Shown here: positions 35,580 through 48,217 of the stretch, piece after piece
Layout: each line of letters starts with the position of its first letter
Numbering within the stretch: position 1 is the first letter of the stretch
Assembly (NCBI GenBank): GCA_036417435.1
Contig: CM070903.1
Coordinates: forward strand, 679,001-743,000
Source of the DNA: Inia geoffrensis
Lineage: Eukaryota > Chordata > Mammalia > Artiodactyla > Iniidae
DNA: 64,000 nucleotides
Reading direction: 5' to 3'
Notes under the pieces: generated by a model
Told to the model about the DNA's origin: nothing
Databases searched by the model: none
The model's input: the letters and a program-made list of their open reading frames with translations, nothing else
Position numbers and translations under genes: made by a program

Positions 35580-36060
35580 ACCTTGTCCAGGCGGCCACCC
35601 CTGCGGCCGCAGGCCCAGGCTCAGGACAATCCGCCTCGGGCTCGGCTCTCAACTCTAGCACAACCCCAGCTTCGCTCGACAAGTTTCAGCGCGTCAGCCG
35701 GGGGGGTGGGGGGGGGCCTGAGGCGGGGAGTCCCCAACGGAGCCGGGGCCGATTGGCTTAGAGACACCTGCACACGCACGCGCGCACACACACGTGATGC
35801 CTCTCTGGCCAATGAGATGTGAGGATGAGGCCCCTGGGGGATTCTGGGAAGGGCTCTCCTTCTGACGGAGGCGGAGGAGTGGCTCCGGGCTGCGCAGGCG
35901 CGTGTCCGTGCTGTGGTCCCGAGTTGGGGTCCCGTGAGTGGTCTCGGGAGGGGCCCCCATGAGGTGCGCTGTCCGGTCAGGACTCGGTGACACGGCGGGG
36001 TCCTGCGGGAGCCGTCAGCATCTGCGGGGCAGCCGGAGCCTCCCTCCTGCGGCTCTGTTC
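35580..36060 (+). promoter_or_regulatory. CpG-rich promoter-like segment with NRF1 and CCAAT motifs
   Basis: The segment is CpG-dense and starts with a NotI-type gcggccgc at 35602. It has an inverted CCAAT (attgg, 35752-35756), an E-box cacgtg (35791-35796) and a CCAAT (35809-35813). A perfect NRF1-type tgcgcaggcgc lies at 35891-35901 and a consensus splice donor gtgagt at 35934-35939. The order CCAAT, NRF1, donor suggests plus-strand transcription with a short first exon. The closest resemblance I can offer is housekeeping or KRAB zinc-finger gene first exons, which is impression only. No coding gene is recognisable next to it. Confidence 0.5.
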
Positions 36061-37924
36061 TACATGCTCCGGCCCCACGGTGTCCGAGGGATTTTCGTCT
36101 GGGAAGCTGGTCTGTGAGACAGAGTGAGCGTTGCAGCAGCGTTGCCAGCCCGAGTTCCCCAGAAAAGCCGGTGGGGAGCTCGTCCCCCACGGCAGGAATG
36201 CCGGGGCAGCGGGAGCGGCTCTCATCTTCCTCCAGGTGGCGGTTTGGACAAAGTGTTTTGTTTGGTTTCCGTAGCTTCCAGAGCATGTGAGGAATGCTAA
36301 GGCCTCTTCCAAGTCAGCGGCTGCTCGTTAAAGTCACCTGCGCTCCTTCCAAGGCTCCGGCCCAAGGACGGGGCGGGGCCTGGCATCGCAGATTTTAAGG
36401 GACCCCTCCCCACGTGGCCACCCTTTGCCTTGAAGCCAGCGGAAAACCTCTGCTCCGAGGGCTTGGAAGACAGGGCAGCCCGTGGAGTCCCCGTGCTGCT
36501 CCAGTTCTCTGCAAACTTCTGCCCTGGATCTACGTGGTTACCCCGTCGGTGGGGTGTGGCCTGACACATGGAGAGTCAGTCATATGTCTTGCCCTCTGTC
36601 TCCTGGAGCAGTTCGGGCCTTTGCCATCCTCAGCGCAGACACCACGCATGTGCTCTGCCAGGGAGGGAAGTCTGAATAACACTATCACAGCCACTCCCAC
36701 GGCCTCTCCTGCCACATCTGGGGACCATATGGGACAAGCGGAGATCAAACGCAAGCCTGAGAGGAAACCTCATCGGAGCCGACTGGCAAAAGATTAACAA
36801 ATATGCACAGCACAGGGACAGAACCTGCAGAAAAGCAACACTAAGGCAAAAGTAGTGGGGATCTGACCTAGAAATGGCCTTGCAAAAGGCAAGATGGTAG
36901 ATGGTGGTGGCTTGTATCTTCTGAGTGCTTCTGGAGGGTAATGTGTGGTTACAATCTCCATGTCCCTTCATCTCACAGCCATGGGATAGACACTTTAATT
37001 GGATCTGCATATTTAAATGTTTTCCATTACACTTACCATGCCGAGGTAGTACCTAGCTGCTTTACAGAGATCACTGTAACCTTCAGGACAGCGGTCTACC
37101 ATGGCTGCTATAATTGCTCCCACATCAGCGATGAGCACATGGAGGCACCAACGGTCAAGATCTGAGTCCAAGTGGTCAGCTCCTGATCCCGTGCTCTCCA
37201 AGTGTCAAGCTTAGTGCCTCTGGCACAACAGTCAAGGGCTAAAGTCTGGAAGCTAGCAAGTTTGAGTTTGAATTCTGCAAGGATCCAGATACAATTGGCT
37301 TGATCTCAGCTAGGTGAAAACCCAAAGCTGTCTGCTGGGCATTCCTGCTAGTTCATGGGCACTTTCATTTCCTGACCTCTGTGCCACAGCACGCAGGTCT
37401 GTGCACTGTCCCCAGTCCTGCCCTACATCCACCAGGTCCACCAGGAGCAGGACTCCTTACATCTTGGTACCCATCAAAAGTTCTCCGTGGGCATTGTGGA
37501 CCGTACCAAGTGCTCCACGGGTTGTGGGGGAGGGGATTCATGTAAAACACTAAGACGTGCCTGACCTTCTGAAGTCCACTCTGCTCTCCCCCACGCTCAC
37601 TCCCTGCACAGCCCCTGCATTTTTCCTTCCCTCCCACATTTCCCCCAGTGACTCTAAACTCCTCTCTACTGTGGTGTACTTCCACATCACCTCCTTTCTT
37701 TTCTGAAGCCTTGTTGCCCTCCTTGGTCACAGTGGGAGGAGAGGGGGCCAACCCCTTTGCCCTTCTACCCTAGTGCTTGTCAAGGAGTTGTTTACAAGAA
37801 AGTGAGTGTTCTTTCTGCCATGACATCTCCTACTGAATATATCACTCTCCATTTTTGATCAGAAAATGTTGGTTCTGCCCCTCCCATATGGAAGAAATAA
37901 AAGCATAAGATGTGAGTGAGAAGG
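36061..37924. other. Sequence downstream of the promoter-like island; no coding gene recognised
   Basis: This is moderately GC-rich DNA. A 127-codon frame at 36414-36797 ends with a basic stretch (IKRKPERKPHRSRLAKD) but has no family I can name. The stretch could hold further exons of a non-coding transcript starting at the island, but that is not shown by the sequence. Confidence 0.45.
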
Positions 37925-38025
37925 CTCCATGCATAGCCCCGTCACTCACTGCCTGTGGCTCTGATAGAAGTCCCCAGTTTCCTCATCCGTAAGCTAGGGA
38001 TCAAAGCAACTACTACACACCTTTG
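37925..38025 (+). mobile_element. MIR-like remnant
   Basis: The segment agtccccagtttcctcatcc gtaagctagg resembles the MIR 3' core. The upstream part is poorly preserved. Confidence 0.5.
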
Positions 38026-38074
38026 AAGAGTTGTCAGCCACATCTGGCTTAGGAGGACTGATGAAGCCAGTTCT

Positions 38075-38285
38075 ACTTTTTTTTTTTTTTTTGCAATACC
38101 TGGGCCTCTCACTGCTGTGGCCTCTCCCACTGCAGAGCACAGGCTCCAGACGCGCAGGCTCAGCGGCCATGGCTCACGGGCCCAGCCAATCCGCGGCATG
38201 TGGGATCTTCTCAGACCGGGGCACGAACCCGTGTCGCCTGCATCGGCAGGCGGACAATCAACCACTGCGCCACCAGGGAAACCCC
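38075..38285 (-). mobile_element. CHR-type SINE, antisense, with TSD
   Basis: A poly-T, then gcaatacctgggcctctcac, ending gggaaacccc. It is flanked by aagccagttct (38064-38074) and aagccggttct (38286-38296), one difference. It lies in GC-moderate unique sequence downstream of the promoter-like island. Confidence 0.93.
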
Positions 38286-38699
38286 AAGCCGGTTCTTTTT
38301 CTTGCTACCCTCAAACCCAAAGAATATGAAGAACAAGGCGGTTTGAACAGGTGAAGCAAATAACAGCAAAAGCCTTCACTATTGAAAGAGGAGAGATCAG
38401 CTCCCTGTGACAAAGCAGCACCTGCTTCCACCCTGACTGGAAGCTGTGGAGAGAGAGGACAGAAGTCAGAGTATGGGAAAGATGCCCACTGATCCTGCCA
38501 ACGGTAGGGGGCTGAAGGAGATGGGAGTCAGAAGCCCTGGGAAAGGTGGTGAGAGTTCAAAGAAGACAGAGCTTTTCTCACTCTTTTCCTCCTGCCCCAA
38601 CCCCAGTGGTGGCAGTGCCTCCTGGGGGTAGAATGGGGTGGCCAGCAGAGGAGAAGACTGAAATACAGAACACCTAGGGTGGCTTATCACCAACAACAG

Positions 38700-40567
38700 A
38701 CAGAAATGTGGAGAAGACAAACGGGAGAAGACCTGAGAGAGCAGGACTGGGGAGCTGGCATACTTCATTGACCAGCAGTAATGAGGTACGTCTCCCTGTC
38801 CTCACTGGCGTGGAGTCATAGGAGCCTGTTGAGGAGTTAGGACTTCCACATGGCTCAGCAGCAGCGAGGCCGCCTCCAGTGTGGCATCAGTGGAGACCAC
38901 AAGGAGAGCTGGAACTCCCCGTTACCAAGAAGCAACAAGGAGCTCCCCTCCCTTTGGGTATCAATGGAAGCCTTCGTGGGGAAGCTGGACCTCTACCTCC
39001 ATAACAAGGTAGTGTCCCTTCCCCTTGTGAGAGCACTGTCAAAGAAAGCCAAGTAAAACAAGATTTAAGTGAGATCCAGAGTCTCATAACGTAACACAAA
39101 AATGTCCAGATTTCAGTCAAACATCACTAATTATACCAAGAACTAGGAAGATCTCAAACGGAATGAAAAAGACAAACAATATATACCAATACTGAGATGA
39201 CAGAGATGTTGTTAGAATTATCTGTGAAAGTTTAAATCAGCCATGATGAAAATGCTAGAAACAAATGAAAAATAGGGAGCCTCAGCAAAGAAATGGAATA
39301 CATTGTCTCACCCAATAAATAAAAGATGTAAAGAAGAACCAGATGGAAATTTTAGAACTGAAAACTACAGTAATCAAAAAGCTCAGTGATGGGTTCAACA
39401 GCAGAATGGAGGAAACAGGGGAAAGGTAAAACAATAGAAATTACCCAATATGAACAACAGAGCTAATATTCCAAAACCAAACCCCCAAATCACAAAAAAT
39501 GGAACCTCAGGGACCTGTGAGACTGTGACAAAAGATTTGATACTTATCAGGATCCCAGAGGGAGAGAAGCAAGAGGGCAGGGCTGAAAAAGCACTCAAAT
39601 ATTTTTTTTCAGAAAGGTGCAAAAGCAGTTCAATGGAGGAAAGCTTGCCATTTCAACAAATAGTCCTAGAGCAATTGGAAGCTTGTAAGTTAAGCAATGA
39701 ACCTCCACCTAAGTCTCACACTTTATACAAATAATAATTCAGAATGGATTGAAACATAAACGTAAAACGTAGAAATACAAAACTTTTAGAAAAAAGTAGA
39801 AAAATTTTAAGATCTAGCACTAGGCAAAGAGTTGTTAGACTTGACACCAAAAGCATGATATATAATAGGAACAATTTATAAATTGGACTTTGTAAAAATT
39901 GAAGGCTTTTGCTCTGTGAAAGCTCCTGTTAAGAGGATGAAAAGGTAAGCTGTAGAGTTAAAGAAAATGTTTGCAAACCGCATATCTAACAAAGGACTGG
40001 TAGCTAGAATATATGAAGAACTCCCAAAGCTCAACAGGAAAACAAAAATCAAACAATCCCATTAGGAAATAGGCAAAAGACATGAAGAGACATTTCACTG
40101 AAGAGGTAATTGATGGCAAATAAGCAATGTGAAAATATGTCCAACATCATATTATCCATTAGAGAAATACAAATTAAAACCCCAGTGAGATACCATTACA
40201 CATCTATCAGAATGGCTGAAATGAAGGGTGGTGTCAGCACCAAATGGTGTTTAGATGAGGAGAAACTGGATTACTTATCCAATGCTGGAAGGAATGTAAA
40301 ATGGTAGAGGAAAGCAGTTTGGCAATTAAAAACAACAACAACAGCAACAAAATATGCAACTACTACCCAGTAATAGCACTCCTGGGCATTTTCCCCAGAG
40401 AAATGAAGACTAATGCTCACACAAGAACCTGTTTACAAATATATATATTAGCAGCTTTATTTGTAATAACCTCAAACTGGAAACAACTTGGATGTCCTTC
40501 AGTGGGTGAATGGTTAAACAAACTGTGGTACATGTACACCGTGGGATACCATGGGATACTACTCAGT
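38700..40567 (+). mobile_element. Older L1, sense, 5' part and ORF2 3' part with internal deletion
   Basis: 39060-39600 reads like the 5'/ORF1 part of an old L1 (aactaggaagatctcaaacg, cagagatgttgttagaatta, gggcagggctgaaaaagcac). It then jumps to ORF2 3' sequence (atttcaacaaatagtcctag at 39651). The element resumes at 40823 and again at 43552 after younger L1 insertions. Confidence 0.75.
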
Positions 40568-40822
40568 AGTGTATTAACGCATGTATGTGGAACCTAGAAA
40601 AATGGTACAGATGAACCAGTTTGCAGGGCAGAAATAGAGACGCAGATGTAGAGAACAAACGTATGCACAGCAAGGGGGGAAAGTGGCGGGGGTGGGGGTG
40701 GGGGTGGGGGTGTGATGAATTGGGAGATTGGGATTGACATATATACACTAATGTGTAGAAAATGGATAACTAATAAGAACCTGCGGTATAAAAAAATGAA
40801 ATAAAATTCAAAAATTCAAAAA
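40568..40822 (+). mobile_element. Young L1 3' end inserted in older L1
   Basis: The segment reads gaaccagtttgcagggcag, then a G-rich run (40684-40711), then gatgaattgggagattggga, aacctgcggtataaaaaaat and an A-rich tail. This is the modern cetartiodactyl L1 3' UTR. The host L1 text is interrupted at about 40567 and resumes at about 40823. Confidence 0.8.
40684..40711 (+). repeat. (GGGGGT)n G-rich tract in young L1 3' UTR
   Basis: Four to five G-runs (ggcgggggtgggggtggggg) lie in the L1 3' end at 40568-40822, a position where mammalian L1 3' UTRs often carry G-quadruplex tracts. Confidence 0.85.
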
Positions 40823-40922
40823 AAAGTCAATAAAAGGAATGCACCACTGATGTTTACAGCACCTAGATGAATCTCTAGAGAATTATGCTGAGTGAAAAAA
40901 CACCAGTCTCAAAAGATCACAT

Positions 40923-41884
40923 GCTGGAATTCCTAGCCACCACAATCAGATAAGAAAAAGAGAGAAAAGGAATCCAAACTGGAAAGGGAAAATTAGCTCT
41001 GTCTCTGTCTGCAGATGACATGATAACTATACATAGAAAAATCCTCAAAACACCACCAAAAGCTACTAGGACTCATCAAGGAGTTTGATAAATTTGCAGA
41101 ATACAAAATTAATATACGGAAATCTGTTGTATTTCCATATGCTAATAATGGACTATCAGAAAGACAAATTAAGAAAACAATCCCATTTACAGTCTCATCA
41201 AAAAGAATAAAATATCTAGGAATAAATCTAAGGAGGTAAAACACCTGTACTCAGAAAACTATAAGACACTAATGAAAGAAATTGAAGACAGTACAAACAG
41301 ATGGAGAGATATACTATGTTCATGGAGTGGAAGAATTACTATTGTTAACATGACCACATTACCCAAGGCAGTCTACAGATTCAGCGCAATCCCTATCAAA
41401 ATACCAATGGCATTTTTTCACAGAGCTAGAACAAAAAATTCTAAAATTTGTATGGAAACAAGAAGACCTTGAATAGCCAAAAACACCTTGAGAAAAAAAG
41501 AAGCAAGTTGGAGGTATCTCGCTCCCAGGTTTCAAACCATACTACAAAGGTACAGTCATCAACGTTATGGTACTGGCACACGCACAAAAAGGCACAGAGA
41601 TCAATGCAAAAGAATAGAGAGCCCAGAAATGTACCCATGCTTATATGAACAATTAATCTATAACAAACGAGGCAAGAGTATATAATGGGGAAAAGACAGC
41701 CTCTTCAATAAATGGTGTTGGGAAAACTGGACAGCTACGTGCAAAAGAATCAAACTGGACTACTGTCTCACACCATGCACGAAAACAAATTCAAAATAGA
41801 TTAGAGCCTTAAATGTAAGACCCGAAACCATGAAACTTCTAGAAGAAAACGTAAGCAGTAGTCCCTTTGCTATCAGTATCAGTA

Positions 41885-41922
<38 letters not shown>

Positions 41923-43551
41923 TTGGCTATGTCTCCTCGAGCAAGGGAACCAAAAACAAAAAGAAACAAATGGGACTACATCAAGCTAAAAAGCTTTTGC
42001 ACAGCAAAGGAAGCTGTCAACAAAATGAAAAAGCCACTTAATAAATGGGAGAAGACATTTGCAAATGATATCTCTGGTAAGGGGTTAATATCCAAAATAT
42101 ACAAAGAACTCATACAACACAACATCTAACAAACAAACACAAACAGCCTAATAAAAAACTGGGCAGAGGGTTGGAATAAAAGTTTTTTTCCGAAGAAGAT
42201 ATTCAGATGGTCAACAGGCACATGAAAAGGTGCTCAATGTCACTAGTCATCATCAGGGGAATGCAAATGAAAATCACAATGAGATATCACCTCACACCTC
42301 TCAGAATGGCTATTATCAAAAAGACAACAAATAAGAAGTGTTGGTGAGGGCGTTGAGCAAAGGGAACTCTCCTACACTGCTGGTGAGAATGTAAATAGGT
42401 GCAGCCACTATGGAAAACAGTATGGAGAGTCCTCAGAAAATTACAGATAGAACTACCATAAGATCCAGCAATTTATCAAAAGAAAACAGAAGCACTAATT
42501 AGGAAAGACACATGTACCCCTATGTTCACTGCAGCATTATTCACAATAGCCAAGATATGGAAGCGACTCAGGTGCCCACCAGTAGATGGATGGATAAAGA
42601 AGATGTGGTACATATAATGGAACATTACTCAGCCGTGAAAGGAAAGAAATCTTTCCACTTGCAGCAACATGTATGGACCTAGAGGGTATTATTCTAAGTA
42701 ATATGTCAGACAGAGAAAGACAAATACGGTTTGACTTCACTTATATGTAGAATCTAAAAAAGAAAACAAGTGGAAAAACATAAATGGACACAGTTCTACA
42801 CACATAGAACAAAGAGGCGGTTGCTAGAGGAGGGGAGGGTGAGGAAGGGAAGAAACGGGGAGATTAAGAGGTACAGACTTCCAGTTGCAAAATAGATGAG
42901 TTGCAGATATGAAATGTACAATGTGGGGATTATAGTCAATTACTAGGTAATATCTTTGTGTGGTGACATAACTAGACTTACGGTGTGCTCATTTAGAAAT
43001 GTATAGGAAAAAAATACTATGTTTTGTAACAGGAACTAACATAGTGTTGTAGGTCAATTATACTTCAAAAACAAACAAACATACAAACAAACTGAAAGAA
43101 AAAGGATCAGATATGTGGTTACCAGAGGTGGGGGTTGAAGGAGGGGAGATCGGATAAAGGCAGTCAAAAGGTACAAACTTCCAGTTATAAGATGAGCAGA
43201 TACTGGAGATGTAATGTAAATACAATGTAATAAATATAATTAATACTGCTGCAGGTTATATTTGAAAGTTGTTCAGAGAGTAACTCCTAAGAGTTCTCAT
43301 TACACACATAAAATTTTATTCTGTTTCTTTAATTTGGTATCTACATGAGGTGGATGTTCACTAGACTTGTGATAATCATTTCTTGATGTATGTAAGTCAA
43401 ATCATTAAGCGGTACACCCTAAACTTATACCATGCTGTATAATCAATCATGTCTCAGTAAAACTGAAAGGGAAAAGGAAAAAAAAAAACCCATTAATTAA
43501 GAAAAAACAAAAAATTCCCCGAAACCGAAACCAAACCAAACAAAACCCCAG
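40923..43551 (+). mobile_element. L1, 5'-truncated (ORF2 reverse transcriptase end to 3' end), inserted in older L1
   Basis: The 2.6-kb sense L1 starts near the reverse-transcriptase palm (gtctgcagatgacatgata) and includes the ORF2 C-terminal region and a 3' tail. It is flanked by aagatcacat at 40913-40922 and 43552-43561. The host L1 continues precisely after it. ORF2 is broken by several stops, so it is inactive. A (TG)n run lies inside at 41886-41920. Confidence 0.85.
41886..41920 (+). repeat. (TG)n microsatellite inside L1
   Basis: A perfect 35-bp TG run within an L1 ORF2-derived segment. It is likely to be length-polymorphic. Confidence 0.95.
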
Positions 43552-43900
43552 AAGATCACATACTCTATGATTCCACTTGTATAACATTTTTGCAATTACA
43601 AAATTAAAGAAAGGAAGACCATATTAGCGATTGCCAGTAGTTAAGGATTGGCTGGAGGTTGGAGGGAGGTGGCTACGATTATAAAAGGTACATAGGGGAA
43701 ATTCTTGTGTCTATGGAACTGTTTTGTATTATGACTCTGTCAATGTCAATATCTTGGTTGCGTCATTGTACTATAGTTTGCAGGATGTAACCACTGGGGA
43801 AAACTGGGTAAACGGTGCACAGTATCTTTTTGTATTGTTTCTTACAACTGCATGTGAATCTACAATTATCTCAAATTGAAATGTTTTTAAAAATTTAAAT
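43552..43900 (+). mobile_element. Older L1, 3' end resumed after insertion
   Basis: The text catactctatgattccacttg, gcgattgccagtagttaagg and ctgcatgtgaatctacaatt continues the older L1 cut at 40922. The motif order matches a single original element. Confidence 0.8.
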
Positions 43901-43904
43901 ACAT

Positions 43905-45170
43905 GAAGCATTATGAGGTTGGTTGATTTTGAAAATCAATTAATGTAATTCCTCACAGAAACAAACTAAAAAAGAAAGAAATGATCATCTCAAAAGATGC
44001 AGAAAAAAACATTTGATAAAATTCAACATCTTTTCTTGATTTAAAAAAAAAAAACCAATGAATGGAGAGATATACTATATTCATGGTATTGTTAAGATGT
44101 TAATTATCCCCAAATTAATCTATTGATTCAAACAAAATTTCAACAGCTATTTTGTAGATACTGACAAGCTGATTTTAAAATTCAGGTGAGAATGCAAAGG
44201 ATCTAGAATAACCAAAACGGCTTTGAAAAAGAATACTGGAGGACTAACTCTGATTTCAAGACTTACAAAGCCATAGTAATTGGGACTGTGTAGTACTGGT
44301 GTGAAATAGATCATGGAACAGATAGAGTCCAGAAATAGACCTATACAAATATTCACGACTAACTTTTACAAAGTGCACATGTAATTCAGTGAAGAAAGGA
44401 TAGTCTTTTCAACAAATGGAACGATTGGATATCCACATGCAAAATAAAATGAGCCTTCATCCATATCTTGCACCACATACAAATATTAACTCAAAACAGA
44501 TTATTTAAAACATAAAACTATAAAACTTATTTTAAAAATATTGGGTTGAGCAGAGTTTTTACGTATGATACCAAAATCATGATCCACTTTTTGAAAGATT
44601 AAATGGACTTCATCAAAATTAAAATGTCGGCTCTTTGAAAGACATTGCTATGTGAATGAAAAGACAAGCCGCATACAAACTGGGACCAAATAATTGCAAA
44701 TCATATATCGGATAAAGGTTTTTTTTTTTTTATCCAGCTTATATAAAGAACCCTCAAAACTCAGTAATAAGAAAACTAACAACTCAGTTTAAAAAATAGG
44801 CAAATGATTTGAAGAGACACTTCACCAAAGAAGATACGTGTATAACAAATAAGCATATGAAAGATCCTCAGCATCATTAGTCGTTAGGGAAATACCAGAA
44901 TGAGACACCACTACACATTAGAAAGACTATGATTTACAAGATTGATCATAACAAATGTTGATGAGGATGTGAAGCAACTGGAACTCATACACTGCTGGTG
45001 GGAGTGTAAATGTTACAACCACTTTGGAAACAGTGTGTCTGTTTCTTAAAATGTTAACCATGTCTATTATATGGACCAGTCATTCTACTCCTAGGAATTT
45101 ACCCAAAAGAAATGAAAGTGTACGTACGTCCACACAAAGACTTATATACAAATGTTCGTAGCTGATGAAT
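43905..45170 (+). mobile_element. L1 ORF2 fragment, sense
   Basis: Decayed ORF2: gaaatgatcatctcaaaaga, ggctttgaaaaagaatactg, gaagagacacttcaccaaag, catacactgctggtgggag. It is truncated at the 3' side near 45170. Confidence 0.75.
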
Positions 45171-45689
45171 GTGTGGAGAAATGGTCATGGCTGTGCACTG
45201 TCAGTAGGACTCCATTTTTGCAAACATTTTGGGGGACAGTTTAGCAACATCTACCTTTTTTCTCCCAAAGAGAAATGTAGTCCTTAGCTTGTGTGAGGCT
45301 GGCTCTGTGTTCACCTCTTTCATCTGGAACATTTTGGGTTACTCTGGATATTCAGGAAACAATAGAAATTGAACTGCTACAGAAATGCACACTAACATAT
45401 TTGAAATATGTTAGTTACTCGTTTGTTGGGGTTTTCCTCTACGTGCCCTCTTTTCCTTGCATGATTAAGTGGTATTAGTAAATTTGCTCCAGATGGAAAC
45501 TTTGTTGAAAACATTTGAATTGTGTGGCCATTAGTACATTTGCAAAAGTTGCTTATTAAAACTTCTAAACAAAAGTTAACTCCATTACTGAGTATAGATG
45601 GTATTATTTTTATCCTTAAATACTTCAGTGTGTGTTTCCTAAGAACAAAACAACCTCTTACATACCCAGAGTGCAATGATCACAATTAG

Positions 45690-46085
45690 GACATTTAAAA
45701 TTGATAACAATGCCTTCATCTAATCCACAGACCATATGCAAAATTTGATGATTATCCCAATAATGTCTTTTATAGTTTTTTTTTTTTTTTCCTGGCACAC
45801 GATCCAATCCCAGATGTTGCGTTTAGTTGTCACATCTTTAGTCTGTTTTAATATGAAGCAGTTCCTTAGCCCTCCCCAGTGTTTTATGGCTGCGACATCT
45901 TTGAATAATAGAGGCCAGTTATTCTGTAGAACGTCCCTCAACTTGGGGTAGTTAGATGTTTCCCTTTGATTAGATTCCGGTTATGTATTTATATCATTAT
46001 ATTTTGGGCAGAAGTATCACAGAAGTGATGTTGGGTCCTTTTTGCTGTATCATCACAGGAAGTCCATGATGTATATAGGTTTTAG
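45690..46085 (-). mobile_element. Old L1 3' end, antisense
   Basis: The block gatccaatcccagatgttgc, gtctgttttaatatgaagca, gttattctgtagaacgtccc, tatcacagaagtgatgttgg follows the antisense 3' part of old L1 elements that I recall from other mammals. Confidence 0.7.
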
Positions 46086-46384
46086 GTTTTTGTTTCGTTT
46101 CGTTTTGTTTTTTAATATACGGATGTTTGGTTTTTCCTGCACCATGAGTTGAAAAGAGTTTTCATTCCCCACCAGCTTAAATCTTTGCTTTCTTTCCCTC
46201 TTTACTTCTGCTTTTCTTTGGGTCTTTTGCACTCTCCCCTGAACACATGCAGTTCAGTGGTCAGCAAAAATTTGGAGTCGATATGCAGATTTGTGAATCG
46301 ACACCCTGCCCCATCTGTGGCTCTCCTTTCACAGACCCTCTACACAGACACACACACATCAAACACACAAAGGGTAATTTGAGG

Positions 46385-47510
46385 TGGATCAGAGGCCTAA
46401 GTGTAAATGCTGAAACTGTAAACGATAGAAGAGATTATCCTCATGACTTGGGGTTAGGCAAAGATTTTTTTAGGACACAGAAAGCAATAACTGTAAGATA
46501 AAATTGGGTATTAGATGTTATAAAAATTGAAATTTTCTGCTTATAAAAAGACAGTATTGAGAAAATGATGATGAGATAAGTCATGGAGTGGAAGAAAATA
46601 TTTGCAAAGTATGTCTAACAAAGGACTTGTATTCAGACTATTAAAAGAACTCATGCACAACTACATAAACAGAACTACAAACCTGTACAACCCAACAAAA
46701 TTGGGCAAAAGCTCACCACAGGCACTTCACAATGCAGTGACTAGTCGGTAAGTACATGAAAAGTATTCAGCTTCATTAGTCATCAGGCAAAAGGAAATGA
46801 ACATCACAATGAGATACCACTACACTCCCACAGAAATGGCTAAAGTTAATAAGGCTGGCAATATTAACTGTTAGCAAAGATGCAGCAGCTGTGACATACA
46901 TTTCTGATGGAAATGTGAGATGGTACAAACACTTCGGAGAACGGTTAATTAAAAAGTTAAGCAGATACCTCCCATGCAATCCAGCAAGGCTTCTCTTGGG
47001 TATTTATCCAAGAAAAATGAAAATACTGGTCTAAACCAAGACTTGAACAGAAAAGTTTATAGCCAGTTTCATTCATGAGTCCAAACCTGGAAACAATTAC
47101 CATCAGTGTGTCGAGGGTAATCCGAACACCGTAGACTGGAAACCGTGCTCAGCAAGAGAAAGGAACAGACTCCTGACACGTGTGACAACATGGATGGACC
47201 TCAAAAACACTCTGACGTGGAGTGAAAGAAGCCAGACACAAAAGAGTACATACTGTATTAGTCCACAATATATACCTGTAAAGAGACAAGTCTAATTTAC
47301 AGGGTCAGAAAAAAATCAGTGGCTGCCTGGGGTGTCAATGGCTGCCTGGGACTGGGGGTGTTTCAAATGTTCTTGATTGTGGTGGGTGCCATGCAGGAGT
47401 ACTCACCTGTTAAAACTTATCTAACTTTACACTTAAGATGGGCTCATTTTACTGTGTGTAAATATGTTTCAATACAGGTGATTTAAGTAAAAGAATAAAG
47501 GGGTCATGAT
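46385..47510 (+). mobile_element. L1 ORF2 3' fragment and 3' end, sense
   Basis: Sense L1 text: gtgtaaatgctgaaactgta, catcaggcaaaaggaaatg, gaacatggatggacctcaaa type motifs, and ctttacacttaagatgggct at the 3' end. Many substitutions are present. Confidence 0.75.
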
Positions 47511-48013
47511 TTTGATTTGTACAGCATAGATTTGGGGCCAAGAAGCACTAAATGAGAACGAGAAGACGTCAGAGTGTGGCCCACTCTTCAAGATGACTGC
47601 CCTATAGCCATGCTATTCATGCTGCAAGTGACAGCAACAATTGTCACAAAGCAGAAACTGCAGGAGATAATAGGAGAAACAGAAAGAAGTCCTGCTATTA
47701 GGAGATTTAATACCCCTCTGTAGTCCAAGACAGATCAGGGGACAAAAGTGAGGAAGGGTGTAGAAGTACTGACTGCACGGCGAGCTTTATGGAAACTGTT
47801 GAAACCTGTGCTCTGACCAGGAAGAAGCTACATCGTCTTTTCCAGGGCACATAGGATAGTCATGGAAATGGACCATAAATTAGGCAACAATAAAAACCTC
47901 AATTCCAGATAGAAGTAGTGTAAACAACATGATAAACCTAGAAATCAAAACAGAAATATTAAGTGTTCATCTTCCTGTACATTTTAAAACTTTGTTTAAA
48001 AACTCTTGTGTCG

Positions 48014-48217
48014 GGCTTCCCTGGTGGCGCAGTGGTTGGGAGTCCGCCTGCCGATGCACGGGACGCGGGTTCGTGCCCCGGTCCGGGAAGATCCCACGTG
48101 CCGCGGAACGGCTGGGCCCGTGAGCCATGGCCGCTGAGCCTGCGCGTCCGGAGCCTGTGCTCCGCAACGGGAGAGGCCACAACAGTGAGAGGCCCGCGTA
48201 CCGCAAAACAAACAAAC
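48014..48217 (+). mobile_element. CHR-type SINE, sense, 16-bp TSD, inside L1
   Basis: The copy starts ggcttccctggtggcgcag and ends with (AAAC)n. It is flanked by aaaaactcttgtgtcg at 47998-48013 and 48218-48233. The CpG-rich body is hardly decayed, which suggests a recent insertion. Confidence 0.96.

Noticed and set aside
36414..36797. 127-codon frame with a basic C-terminus near the promoter-like island
   Set aside because: The basic tail briefly suggested a nucleosome-binding or ribosomal retrocopy, but I could not align it to a family, so no identity is claimed.
41272..41685. Apparently coding L1 ORF2 pieces (reverse transcriptase end)
   Set aside because: Frames are broken by stops and frameshifts and the 5' part is missing, so this is not an active element.
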